Assembly (NCBI RefSeq): GCF_029784155.1
Contig: NC_073693.1
Span: forward strand, 338,040,023 to 338,104,022
Direction of reading: 5' to 3'
DNA from: Uranotaenia lowii
Taxonomy: Eukaryota > Arthropoda > Insecta > Diptera > Culicidae
DNA: 64,000 bases
In this document: in pieces, positions 35,723 to 46,392 of the stretch
How the letters are laid out: every line of letters starts with the position of its first letter
Numbering within the stretch: position 1 is the stretch's first letter
Notes under the pieces: model-generated
The model's database searches: none
Told to the model about the DNA's origin: nothing
The model's input: only the letters and a program-made list of their open reading frames with translations
Program-made: the position numbers and the translations under genes

Positions 35723-37664
35723 CTAAATTCGATTGAATATTCCACACTGTTTCAAAAATTGAATAACTTTTTTCTCCTTCTTTCGGTTGTTTGCAAGTTT
35801 TTCCGCTTGGCTGCCTCCGGGTAGCAGCATTCGTCTCTGATCTTCATATTTCAAGCAATCCAGTATTACGTGTTTTACCGTCAGTTCAACTCCACATGTT
35901 TCACATACCGGTGTTTCCGCTCGCTCCATAAGGTGTTTATGAGTTAACCAGGTGTGTCCAATCCTTAATCTAGTAAGGATTTTCTGTTCCTTCTTGTTGC
36001 TCCGATCTATCCATTTTTCCGTAGTTTGTTTTATTTCCTTTAGTTTGATATTCTGCTGGTTTCGCCATCTCCGTTCGTGTTGCAGCTTCAACTCTTTTCT
36101 CACCCACTTAAGCGCGTCCGCTTTGGGAATTTTAGTAGTGTGTCTTTCTCCATTCCTGCCCAGGTTTGCTAATCGGTCTACCTCTTCATTACCATGAATA
36201 CCAACATGGCTGGGGATCCAGACCATCGTAACGTTCTTAAGATTTCTTTGGTGAAGTATGCTTTGGATGATTGGGTGTTTGATGCTCGTTTCTAAGGCAG
36301 TCAGCACACTAGCAGAGTCGGTGTAAATAACCTTTGGTTCATTGGCTCTTTTGACTGCTACATCAATAGCGGTTGCTTCTGCAGAGAAAATTGAAAGTGT
36401 TTCAGGAAGATTTTTAAGGATGTTTTCCTCTGTCGGGTTAAAGATTCCAAATCCTACTTGTCCGCGTGCAAGTGAGCCGTCAGTGTACACTTCTTTTCTG
36501 AAACGGTATTTCGTGTTTTTGAGGTTTGCAAATATGCTGACTGCTGATCTCTTGTTTCCACCAGTCTTAAACTGGTGTTTAATTGTCCAGTCTATTACAG
36601 GTGGTTTTTCGTTCCACTGTTTGGCAGTTTCGGTTCGGAGACGATAAATTGGAGGTATACGTTGATTGATTGTTTGAAATAATAACTGATTAGCTCGGTT
36701 CAATAAGTAGTTTTCACTACAGTCTGCTCTCTCCGCTATCCATATAGCTTTCCTGGCCCAGTTCTCTGCTACCAGAAATGCAAAGGGAAGAACGCCATTT
36801 TCAACGTACAAAGCTTCTATTGGGGTTGAACAAAATGCACCAGATACTGTTCTCAACATATTATTGTAGGTCGTTTTGAGCGTCATAATATTTTCGGGCT
36901 CAAATATTTCCCATCCATAAAACAGTTTCGATATCACTGTTGCAAAACCGATTTTAAGTAGAGTTTCTCTGCTTCCGAGACATGTTATTATTTTCAAGAA
37001 ACGAATACGTGCTGAACATTCTTTCGTGAGCATTTTCAAATGATAGCTGGCATTTCCTTTTTTGTTCATTAGTACTCCCAAGATTTTGGCTGTATTTGTT
37101 TGCTTGATCTCCGACCCATTGGCTTTTAATTTTTGCATGCTCCCAAATCGATGTCTGCCCTTAGTAACGGAACATGTATGTAACAAGGTGCTCTTTTTGG
37201 CGTTAATTGCGAATCCGTTCATTTCAGCCCACGTTAATATTCTATCAATTCCTTGCTGTAGTCTTTAACGACAAACTGCAACAAATTTGCTTCCACAAAT
37301 TAATAAAATATCATCCGCATATATGAGCACGGAGATAGTTTTTGGTATGAATCTGAATACATCATTTATAACTAGTATAAAGAGTGTGGGAGATAATACA
37401 GATCCTTGCGGTACTCCGGTTTCTTGAGGCCGATCGGAGGAGTAAGCCCCACCAACTGCTACACAAAAAGTTCTATCTTTTAGAAAGTTTTTGATAACTT
37501 TGTACATTCGGTTGCCAACTTGAGCTTTTTGGAGTGCTCTCAGGATACCCGGCCTCCAAGTACGGTCAAATGCTTTGGACAGATCAAGCGAAACTAGTTC
37601 AGAGTGCAAATTGGCGTGTCGATGTTCTGTTAGTATATCCTTCAGTTGACTCAGATGGCTAGTA
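35723..37664 (-). pseudogene. LINE ORF2, 3' half: RT catalytic part, RNase H, C-terminal zinc motif
   Basis: The 3' half of the polyprotein. RT palm motifs LVSLDLSKAFDRTW, GVPQGSVLSPTLF and the catalytic YADD (IYADDILL) are visible between about 37700 and 37300. One in-frame TAA (37265-37267) comes just after the YADD region, and the frame is otherwise open to 35723. Further on, RNase H shows YTDGS, an active-site Glu (SAEATAI), YTDSASV and HVGIHGNEEVDRLAN. The tail has CETCG...H...C, a zinc-knuckle-like motif. The 5' end joins, in frame, the half at 40350-41465 once the LTR element and one GTACC copy are discounted. The stop plus interruption make it inactive. Confidence 0.88.
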
Positions 37665-37669
37665 GTACC

Positions 37670-37903
37670 TGTGCAGACCTGACCGGAGCTCCGAAGCTCG
37701 GTAGTAGCACCAGGGGGCCACCGGATCACTAACTGCAGCGGAAACTGCACGCACTACTCGGCTTGCTCACCGACCGACTGACTGACTGACTGACTGAATC
37801 ACTGGTTCGCCGCACGCTTATGTGGGATGACGCGGTATGCGTTTAACCCATTCAAACAGAGGGAATGTATGATATACCCATACATCCATTCGTGCGCCAC
37901 ACA
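37670..37903 (-). repeat. 3' LTR of the non-autonomous element
   Basis: 234 bases. On the minus strand it starts TGTGTGGCGCACG and ends GGTCTGCACA. A short (CAGT)n run is present. Differs from the other LTR at the GGTATGCG/GGTACGCG site. Confidence 0.92.
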
Positions 37904-38779
37904 TCTCCCTTCTTCTCAGAAGAAAAACTGTTCTTACAAGTTTTGTTTGAAAAAAAAAAATCGTTAAACCATATTAACTCTATTGAATTGTCACTCTTTC
38001 TCTTTTCCACCGACCATTTGAAGCTTGATTAATTCTGCCATTAACAACTGGTTGGCACTGCGCGTCAAGTAATTTAACTGAGAATCGTCTATGCTCTCTT
38101 CATTCACTGATTAGAACGTAATGATGACTGCAACAAATATTTCTCCAAAGCTTCATTTGATACGAAAATGTTGAAGATGTGTGTGCAGTGAAGCAATTTA
38201 TTTTGCTTAAAGGGATAATCTTTGCAACACGATCGTTCGATTTGCAAGTCATCTAATCTCTTATTTTTACTCTAAGCTTCTTCTCGTCCCTCCCATAACT
38301 TAAATCTTTGCCTCTTCTCATCAACTTACCTTAAACTTTCCTTATTTTTTTCATTTTGTTATCTTTTTATCTTATAATGTTCTCCTTTTTTGACTTTTAT
38401 GTTTTACTGTCCTCTTCATTGATTTGATTATCTCATTGTTCAGCTTATTCTACTAGTAATTATTTCATTTTCGAAACTTGTTGCGTTCTGAGATTCATCA
38501 TTTGTTTTTTTGGATCTTTTAATCTTCTAATCAACTTATTTTCTCATCATATCAACTTCTTATCTTTAAATAATCTGTTTTACTCATAGCTCCCACACAA
38601 TATCTTCCATCAATTGTTTTCAACTTGCTATCTTTCTACAAAAGCATCTTCTCCTTCTTTCATCTTCCTAGTTTCTTATCTTCCAACCGTCTCACAACTC
38701 TATCATCTTCCATTCTTCTCATCGTCCGATTACCCAAAATCGCGTGCATCGGCTGCTGTCTCAGCTCGCCTTTTTCCAA

Positions 38780-38925
38780 TACAGCTGTCCTCTCAATACT
38801 GTTTTTACTTTTCGGTCCTTCCAACTGACAATTCATAGGTAGTCCAATCAACTCGTCTTTTAATAAAATACAACTGTTTTCTCAACACGCTGTTTTTATT
38901 TTGCGGTCCTTAATACTGGCTATTC
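38780..38925. repeat. Degenerate edge of the stem-loop array
   Basis: Decayed copies of the loop motif (TGTCCTCTCAATACTG, GGTCCTTCCAACTG, AGTCCAATCAACTCG, TGTTTTCTCAACACG) at spacings similar to the main array. This suggests an older edge of the same repeat. Confidence 0.6.
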
Positions 38926-39690
38926 ACAGGCTGTCCTCTCAACTCGCCGTTAAATTTCATTACAGCTGTCCTCTCAACACGCTGTTCTTACTTTGCGGTC
39001 CTCTCAACTCGCAAGCATAGGCTGTCCTCTCAACTCGCCTTCTAATTTCAAGCTGTCCTCTCAACTCGCTTGAAATTTTAATCGATAAGTTCAGGCTGTC
39101 CTCTCAACTCGCCTTTAAATTTCATTACAGCTGTCCTCTCAACACGCTGTTCTTAATTTGCGGTCCTCTCAACTCGCAAGCATAGGCTGTCCTCTCAACT
39201 CGCCTTCTAATTTCAAGCTGTCCTCTCAACTCGCTTGAAATTTTTATCGATAAGTTCAGGTTGTCCTCTCAATTCGCCTTTAAATTTCATTACAGCTGTC
39301 CTCTCAACACGCTGTTCTTACTTTGCGGTCCTCTCAACTCGCAAGCATAGGCTGTCCTCTCAACTCGCCTTCTAATTTCAAGCTGTCCTCTCAACTCGCT
39401 TGAAATTTTTATCGATAAGTTCAGGCTGTCCTCTCAACTCGCCTTTAAATTTCATTACAGCTGTACTCTCAACACGCTGTTCTTAATTTGCGGTCCTCTC
39501 AACTCGCAAGCAAAGGCTGTCCTCTCAACTCGCCTTCTAATTTCAAGCTATCCTCTCAACTCGCTTGAAATTTTTTATCGATATGTTCAGGCTGTCCTCT
39601 CAACTCGCCTTCCAATTTCAAGCTGTCCTCTCAATCCGCTTGAAATTGTGAACATCATCAAGCTGTCCTCACGACTTGCTTAAAATTTCC
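38926..39690. repeat. Array of about 23 stem-loops: constant loop, variable self-complementary stems
   Basis: Each unit is stem, TGTCCTCTCAACTC (or close), stem complement. Stems seen: ACAGC/GCTGT, TTGCG/CGCAA, AGGC/GCCT and AATTTCAAGC/GCTTGAAATT (10 perfect pairs). A set of five hairpins forms a higher-order unit of 165 bases: the TACAGC unit recurs at 38961, 39126, 39291 and 39456. Loop variants are rare (TGTACTCTC at 39461, TATCCTCTC at 39548), while stems differ between positions but stay paired. In one unit the stem lengthens to AAGGC/GCCTT (39512). In the element's sense strand the loop reads GAGTTGAGAGGACA. No protein is encoded. Confidence 0.9.
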
Positions 39691-40110
39691 TTTTTATTTA
39701 ATGTTGTCTTCTCAATGGAATTGGATTCATCAATTCCAGTTTCGGCATTGTTTCATAACCCGCAGATTTTCAAAAATCTCTTTAAACAATATGTAAATAT
39801 GACACGTTTTCTTTTCTTTTCACTTCAATCTAGGTAGCCTCCGAAAGTTAACTAACAGCGGTGCTTTTTTCGTTTCAACAACTTTCCATATAATGAGTAT
39901 TCGAATTACTCATTTTGCCACAGTTTATTTTCGATGGATAATTAATAAACTGTTTGATTTTCAAGCAAGATTGACTAAACTAAGTTGAGCGTGAACCGTT
40001 GACCACATTTGTTTACTTTTTCGGTTCGTAATTTTAAGTAATTCGGTTCGGTTTTAAGTAATTTCTCGTTTTATAATGATGAAGAGAAATTACCTGCCAC
40101 GGTCGCCAAA

Positions 40111-40344
40111 TGTGCAGACCTGACCGGAGCTCCGAAGCTCGGTAGTAGCACCAGGGGGCCACCGGATCACTAACTGCAGCGGAAACTGCACGCACTACTC
40201 GGCTTGCTCACCGACCGACTGACTGACTGACTGACTGAATCACTGGTTCGCCGCACGCTTATGTGGGATGACGCGGTACGCGTTTAACCCATTCAAACAG
40301 AGGGAATGTATGATATACCCATACATCCATTCGTGCGCCACACA
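40111..40344 (-). repeat. 5' LTR of the non-autonomous element
   Basis: 234 bases, followed on the minus strand by the TGGCGACCGTGGCAGG primer-binding-like site at about 40093-40108. Confidence 0.92.
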
Positions 40345-40349
40345 GTACC

Positions 40350-41465
40350 TCTACCACTTCTAAAAGCATGTTGATTTGGGTGTATTATTCTTCGATTTTC
40401 AAGCAATTGTTGTAGTCGTCGATTCACAATTCGCTCGTAAATTTTCCCCAAACAAGACGTTAGAGCAATTGGTCTGAAACTATTTAATTCTCCTGGTTTT
40501 GGTATGGGAATTATTACACTTTTTCTCCACTCCATCGGATATTCGCCTTGCTGCCAGAGCTTGTTAAAAACTTCCAGCACAACTTTTTTCGCTTCTGGGG
40601 GCATATTTTTGATCATACTGTAAGTTATGTCATCCAAACCAGTAGATTTACCAGCGCATTTGCTGAGCGCGGCTGTCAGTTCTGTCCCTGTGAAATCTTT
40701 GTCCATATCTCGGTTACACGGTATGGATGGTGGTGGTATGTAGTTAGTTTCTTTTAATGTTTCAGAATAATCACTTGCAGTGAAACTTTTTTCAAAAACA
40801 TCTGCAAGGTGCGTTGCTATTTGTTGTGGGTTATCTGTAAATTTCCCTTCAATAGTCATCCGTCTTGTGCGTTTGGCTTTGCGTCCAGTTATTTTGCTGA
40901 ACTTATGCCACATTTCCGAGGCAGGAGTTGATGGATTAAATGAAGAACAGAAATCATTCCATGCTTCATGTTTGCCCTTTTCTACGGCTGTTCTTGCTTC
41001 TGCTCTTGCTTTCCGGAAGTCTTCATTTCGAGCTATCCACTCGCTAGATGTGTTGTCGGTTCTTCGTAGAATTTTCCATTTGTCTTTACGGTGTTGAATG
41101 AGTGTACCAATTTCTTCGCTCCACCATGCAGCATATTTAGAAGCAGTTTTTCCGGTTGTACGCGGTATCGAACGTTTAGCAGTTTGGAAAATGGTTTGAG
41201 TGATGTTATTTATATTGGGATGAGAAATGGACAGAAGTTCATCACTGATTTCTTGTGTATACTGCTCCCAGTTCGCTTCTTTTAGTTTCCATTTTTTTAC
41301 TGCCGGAACCGTAGGACAGGTGCTATCAAGCTCTATTGAAATAGGGACGTGATCACTATTGCTTGGGTCTGTAAAGGTGGACCATTTAAATCTTCCGATT
41401 ATAGTTGTTGAAGCAAATGTGATATCAATGGCGGTGTCGTGGTTATTCTGGTGGGGACTGAACCT
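40350..41465 (-). pseudogene. LINE ORF2, 5' half: endonuclease C-terminus and RT N-terminal part
   Basis: The minus frame begins near the inversion breakpoint with KTRFSPHQ, then the endonuclease terminal motif SDHVPI, a linker, and RT fingers motifs (STGLDDITYSMIKNMP, WRKSVIIPIPKPG, FRPIALTSCLGKIYERI, QHAFRSGRGT). It is cut at RGT by the GTACC-flanked LTR element, and the reading frame resumes in the segment at 35723-37664. A few residues after the breakpoint come from the LTR and are not part of the LINE. Confidence 0.88.
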
Positions 41466-41678
41466 GGTTTTAGTACATACAACCATTTCAAGTCAGGCTA
41501 TTACAACACAGCGGACAGGGCGTTGAGAGATCTGATGTCCAATCTCTCCCCCCCATACCTTGTTGGAGGAGATTTCAATAGCAGACATTTCACTTGGGAC
41601 AATTTCACCAACAACATGGGTGAAACTGTTGCCAAGTGGGCAGCTGATCATGAAATGGCACCGCTAAATGACGGATCT
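41466..41678 (+). pseudogene. Inverted endonuclease segment of the same LINE
   Basis: The plus-strand frame encodes an APE-type endonuclease piece with YLVGGDFNSRHFTWDN and ends at LNDGS, exactly where the minus-strand part begins (KTRFSPHQ). Adjacent protein segments in opposite orientation between one pair of target duplications is the hallmark of twin priming, a 5' inversion during LINE insertion. Confidence 0.85.
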
Positions 41679-41692
41679 AAAAAACATTTTAT

Positions 41693-43379
41693 GAATTTCG
41701 AATAATGAATTTGATTCTGAGTTTTCAATTCTGAATCGCCATTTGTTTGATTATATTTGAAATGTGCATGAGAATTCTGCTGAAAAACTTCGAATCTGAA
41801 TAAGAATATTCAGAAAACCTTGATTTGAAAATCTATATGAGGTCCTCATAGCCAATGGGGTATAAGTGCAAAAAAGGTCGATTTTTAGTTATTTTCTTTT
41901 TCATTGAAATTTTCTAGTCGGCCTTTGATTGCATTATATAAAAATCGGAACTTGCCATAAGAAATCAACAAATTAAAATCCATCATGTTAAAGTTTTTAA
42001 TTTTTCTACTTAAATCACTTCCAACAGGAAATGATATACAGCAACGAAAAAAACTCTAAACAAAAAACCGCTTTTTCAATGTTATAAGGAGTGTATTCGA
42101 AAAAAAATGCAACAGTTTTATTTTTTTTTTCGAATAACTTCTAAATTGATTGAATAAATTAATGAAATTTTAAGCGAAGTTACCTGGTAATGTTATGTTT
42201 ACATTTGCAAATTTTTGTGATGTTCTGTTTACTTAGTGGTTTTTGAGATAACGTCAAATGAAGAAATTTTTCGACTTTAATTTTTGGGCATTAAGTGCGC
42301 CATCTATAATGCATACTATGAATCACCATTTTTTTTTTCAAATCAAGGCTATTTTTGAATAAGTTTGCTTTTTTCTGAAGCTTGATTTTCAAAATAACTG
42401 AAAATTTTGAATAAGGTTGAAGTTATAACAAATTTAGCCGATTGTCCTGCTTCGGCACAAAAACAACATATTTGACTTTTTATCACTCCACCATCGTTTT
42501 TGCGTAATGGAACGATTACAGATCCAACCTCAACATAATATAAACTTTGTGAAATCAATTTAAGTACTTTGCAGAGAAAACGGTCGCATTTGGAGGCAGT
42601 CTTCTTTGTATTTTTTAGCCATACATTGTGTCAATCGTTATGAAAGCCTGAGTAATTTGCAGTTTCCACAGATCGTTATTTTCCATTTTTTTCTCCTTGT
42701 TTATCTCCGGGAAAAACAAGCGAGACTGGTCAACGAAAAGTTTCTGATTGAAAACCGCAAAAAAGTTCGTTTTGCTATCCTTTACGAAATTGTTCAAAAT
42801 ATCTCTTCGCAGTCCAAATACGTTGCGTACGATTTGACCACCGTATTTAGTTAATTTTACCGGTGGGTAGCTTTCCAACCTTGTAGAAATGAAGTCAAAA
42901 CCTTTCACATTCCTCTCATTTCATGGATTCAATAATCTCTCCTTTTATTTAAATTTTAGCTCTCTTTAGGGTCTTGTAGGACTTACTAAACGATTTTCCA
43001 TATGAACTTAAGTCGAATAGTTGATTCTCAGCTGTTTTTGGATCTCTCACTGGGAGTTTTCTGGATTTTTCGCGACCCTGCTTAAAAAAAATTTGTCATT
43101 GAACTTCAGTATTGGACGCTATCTCAAAAACCACTTAACAGATGGCCACCAAATTTTATACACATACACTTTACGTTTTGTAAGAATGTCATTCCATGTC
43201 AAGTGTGCACAGCGACAAAAAAATCTTATTTGAAATTCGCCTAACTTGGCCGATAAACTCGCTGAGGTCTACAATACGAACCAAAATTTTTGAAAATGAC
43301 TTATGGTTTTATTGAGTTCGATGGATTTTAAAAAAAAATACATTTATTCACTTTCATTGGTGGATCACTAATAGGTAAC
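41693..43379. other. AT-rich DNA with a MITE edge at about 41837
   Basis: No gene was recognised. The phrase GAGGTCCTCATAGCCAATGG followed by GGTATAAGTG near 41836 resembles the terminus of the element at 60923-61181, so a truncated relative probably lies here. The other terminus was not found. Confidence 0.4.
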
Positions 43380-43690
43380 AATTAACGATCTGACTGATCC
43401 AACTAAGCGACTCGAACTAAACTCTGGTCTTCCGACCAACTAGCAACCTAACCTAATCTGATGAAAAAAACTACCCCGGTCGGCTGGGAACCCGCTGGAA
43501 CCGATGTGTTCTCCCATCAGATTGCCGCGTCTCAGGTTTCCGATTACTGCATCGATGCAGTTCTCGTGAAGATGCAGTAATGTTTATGTTTCGCAATCTG
43601 AGAATGCGTCTCGGTCGCTGATTCGCGTGAAGGAGCTATCGGGAATGGGCTGTGTACATAACTAATGATCCGCCCATCCCTTGTTTCTGG
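43380..43690. other. GC-richer segment with nested inverted repeats
   Basis: The outer stem TCAGATTGC (43517-43525) pairs with GCAATCTGA (43593-43601). Inside it, ATTACTGCATC (43543-43553) pairs with GATGCAGTAAT (43571-43581). A further near-match, GGGAATGGGC (43641-43650) with GCCCATCCC (43672-43680), follows. No protein or known RNA family was recognised. It could be a structured RNA, a piece of an LTR, or a regulatory palindrome. Confidence 0.5.
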
Positions 43691-45187
43691 ACCTTCCTCT
43701 TTTTTCACGATTTTCAAATATCTTTTTTGCAAACTTAAAAGTCATATAAAATTGACATAAAACTCGTAGTGAAGCTTTTATTAAAATCTTTTGGTTGATA
43801 TTATTGATGTTTAGGTAAAATGAAATTTTTCACGTCAAATTATCAGTCTAAAATATATTTGTAAGAATTAATTAAAATTCCAATATAATAAATATTTTCA
43901 GTTCCCGAGACAATTAACATTGAGGTTTTAAAGGTTATTTTTTCCATAGTATAAAGCGATTCATCTTGTGTCCATCATTGTGGTTACAAAAAAATACTAC
44001 GTACCTAGGTACTTATAGAATCAAAACTTGGAATCTAGAATTACTCATGTCTAGAAGACCCATAAATATTGAATTAACAATTTCTAAGTCGCCTAGGACA
44101 AAAGTCTCAAAAACCTTAAAAAATCTAATTGACTCATGCCAAATCAAATATTTGAGAGTATTTGATAACAGGTACTCCTAAAAGTCATTATTTATTTTAC
44201 TGTTTTTGGGTTTTAATAATTAATTTCGATGTTTTCTTAATTAAATATGAAGTGCGCTTGTAGGAATTTCCACCTCAAAAATGTGTATTTACTTCTATTT
44301 ACTAATGAGGATAAAATTGAGTTGTGCGCTTAAAGGAATCTATACCACTGTAGAGGTTCTCAATAATGTATTTGAGTTACATGAAAATTTTTTCCTACGC
44401 ACTTAATTGGTCGCTTGAAAATGAATGTCTACGATAAGACTAAGTAGTTTGCTTAATTTTTTAACATATTGAAATCGAATGTGATACAAATTTTCTTATT
44501 TAAACGATTACAAAATATCAAACCTCTTAAATGATAAAAACAATTATTATATCATAAAACTTAACTGGATATTGTAGATTTGTTCATAGTAAAATGCGTC
44601 AACATTATTTATGAATTCAAAATTCAACTTTATCGTCATGTCGGCAATATGTAGGATTAAAAAAGTCTATAATTTTTACGTTCATTTCCAAAACACATGG
44701 GTACTCTAATCTGTTGACCTTTCTTTCCGATGCGGATCCCAAATCTCCATTTCATCACCCCAAACGCCTATGGGTGAGTTGGAAATGTTAAGGTGGGTAG
44801 GTAAATATAACCATATAACGTACCACCCAAATCGAGTTAAGTTTTTTGGCCCTGCGGAACAACCATCAGCCTGCACCACGTGCCAGAAATGACAAATATC
44901 TTTTTAAACTCAACATAAATCGAAACAGCTGGCTAGCTGACATAGGCGAGCTACCGAGTCAATTTTGATGATAAATGAGTTGAAAAACCCCTTTCCTTTG
45001 AAACAAAAAGCTGATTCTAGAATCCTCGGCGTTGGGCCTGTTTGGAGGGGAATTCAATTTAACCAAACCGTGTATGGTTTTTCTCTTCTCTAGATTTACT
45101 CGTTTATAACGATGTTGATTCAAATCATATTCCACAGCTGGTGAATCGTTCATTTTTTTAAAGGAATTCCCAAAGCAATAACAAACC
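43691..45187. other. No gene recognised; unique GC-richer patch 44700-45080
   Basis: AT-rich, with a less AT-rich patch at 44700-45080 (including CCACGTG-like CACCACGTGCCAG) that shows no open frame with domain content. A conserved non-coding element is possible but unsupported. Confidence 0.35.
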
Positions 45188-45197
45188 GATTTTCAGC

Positions 45198-45249
45198 TTT
45201 GACGAACCAGCCCGAGGCTGAAAGTCTCTATAATAAAGATAAAAAAAAA
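45198..45249 (+). mobile_element. 5'-truncated SINE/LINE tail insertion
   Basis: Only the last 52 bases of the SINE family seen at 31104-31312 are present (GAACCAGCCC, GGCTGAAAGTCTCTATAATA, A-rich tail). GATTTTCAGC is duplicated on both sides (45188-45197 and 45250-45259), so this is an independent insertion truncated at the 5' end. It shows that the tail alone is what the retroposition machinery recognises. Confidence 0.8.
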
Positions 45250-45383
45250 GATTTTCAGCAATCGCAAACTCTGATGTTTTATGCCGATATTCCACTCCAC
45301 TCTCTGGAGCCACTTTTCCTTTCGAAGAAACTTTGTTAAACAATTTAAGTGAGCGATTCGACTTGAAGCAGTCATTTGAGCCG

Positions 45384-45966
45384 AAATTTTGACAACTTTG
45401 ACAACTTTGACAACTTTGACAATTTTGACAATTTTGTCAATTTTGTCAATTTTGTCAATTTTGACAATTTTGACAATTTTGATAATTTTGACCATTTTGA
45501 CAATTTTGACAATTTTGAAAATTTTGAAAATTTTGACAATTTTGACAATTTTGACAGTTTTGACAATTTTGACAATTTTGACAATTTTGGCAATTTTGAC
45601 TATTTTGACAATTTTGACAATTTTGTCAATTTTGACAATTTTGACAATTTTGACAATTTTGACAATTTTGACAATTTTGACAATTTTGACAATTTTGACA
45701 ATTTTGACAATTTTGACAATTTTGACAATTTTGACAATTTTGACAATTTTGACAATTTTGACAATTTTGACAATTTTGACAATTTTGACAATTTTGACAA
45801 TTTTGACAATTTTGACAATTTTGACAATTTTGACAATTTTGACAATTTTGAGAATTTTGACAATTTTGACAATTTTGTCAATTTTGACAATTTTGACAAT
45901 TTTGACAATTTTGACAATTTAGACAATTTTGAAAATTTTGATATTTTTCACAATTTTGACAGTTTT
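45384..45966 (+). repeat. Nonamer array (TTTTGACAA)n with TTTTGTCAA patches
   Basis: About 65 nine-base units, mostly AATTTTGAC, starting with four AACTTTGAC units. Short runs of AATTTTGTC occur near 45430-45460 and 45625, and single-base variants elsewhere (GATAATTTT, GACCATTTT, GAAAATTTT). More heterogeneous than the other arrays. Long open frames through it are repeat by-products. Confidence 0.95.
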
Positions 45967-46392
45967 GGAAAATTTCGGAAAATTAAGACAATGTATTTCA
46001 CTCTCTTGAGCCACTTTTTTAGTCGAGATTGTAGAAATTTTGGCTCTTTTCTAAACAATGTCTATTTGATACATTTTAGTGATGTATTTTCTTCGATATC
46101 ACCAGCAGAAGGCTTTTATGAATGTCAAGATTTCGTATTTCTTGATTATATTTTTACAAAGTCATGTTTTTATAAAGTTTCCTCAGAATCTTTCCCATGT
46201 TCATAATTTCAGATAATGAGCACTGTACCTTTTCCGATAAAGACTTGAATCAGGCGACGGACTAATAAATCAGTCTTGTTGTAGCTCGGCAACAATAAAA
46301 ACTCCTACCGGCGAAAGGCTAAGCGGAAAAGAACAAAATTGTAGATAATTTTCCAAGGAAAATTACTTTCCCGACCTCTGCTCCTACCTCAC
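45967..46392. other. Flanking DNA, no gene recognised
   Basis: No gene or repeat was recognised. The less AT-rich segment from about 46240 leads to a candidate donor site at 46392 (minus strand). Confidence 0.35.

Larger units (their letters stand above)
37670..40344 (-). mobile_element. Non-autonomous LTR element with internal stem-loop array
   Basis: Two 234-base LTRs (37670-37903 and 40111-40344) differ at one base that I can see, so the insertion is young. GTACC is duplicated outside (37665-37669, 40345-40349). Orientation is minus: next to the 40111 LTR, the minus strand reads TTTGGCGACCGTGGCAGG, a TGG-initial primer site. Next to the 37903 LTR it reads GAGAAGAAGGGAGA, a polypurine tract. 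The internal 2.2 kb has no Gag, protease or RT; the longest open frames are under 80 codons and unlike proteins. It resembles TRIM/LARD-type parasites of an autonomous LTR element, apart from the repeated stem-loops at 38926-39690. Confidence 0.9.
35649..41678 (-). mobile_element. I-group-like LINE with 5' inversion, split by an LTR element
   Basis: A 14-base duplication AAAAAACATTTTAT flanks the whole unit (35635-35648 and 41679-41692). The minus-strand 3' end has AATAAA (about 35665) followed by an A tail (T run at about 35649-35657). The order of coding remnants on the minus strand is: C-terminal endonuclease, reverse transcriptase, RNase H and a zinc-knuckle-like tail. The endonuclease piece at 41466-41678 is on the plus strand, as twin priming produces. 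The element is 5'-truncated (no ORF1) and interrupted by the LTR element at 37670-40344, duplicating GTACC. RNase H downstream of the RT is typical of the I group and Loa. Confidence 0.9.

Noticed and set aside
38926..39690. CRISPR-like array
   Set aside because: Regular repeats separated by short spacers superficially resemble one, but the host is eukaryotic, the spacers are themselves repeated, and the unit is a hairpin inside an LTR element.
45372..46206. 276-codon plus frame starting in the nonamer array and running past it
   Set aside because: The repeat portion is a by-product; the last 85 codons are AT-rich with no domain and could be chance.
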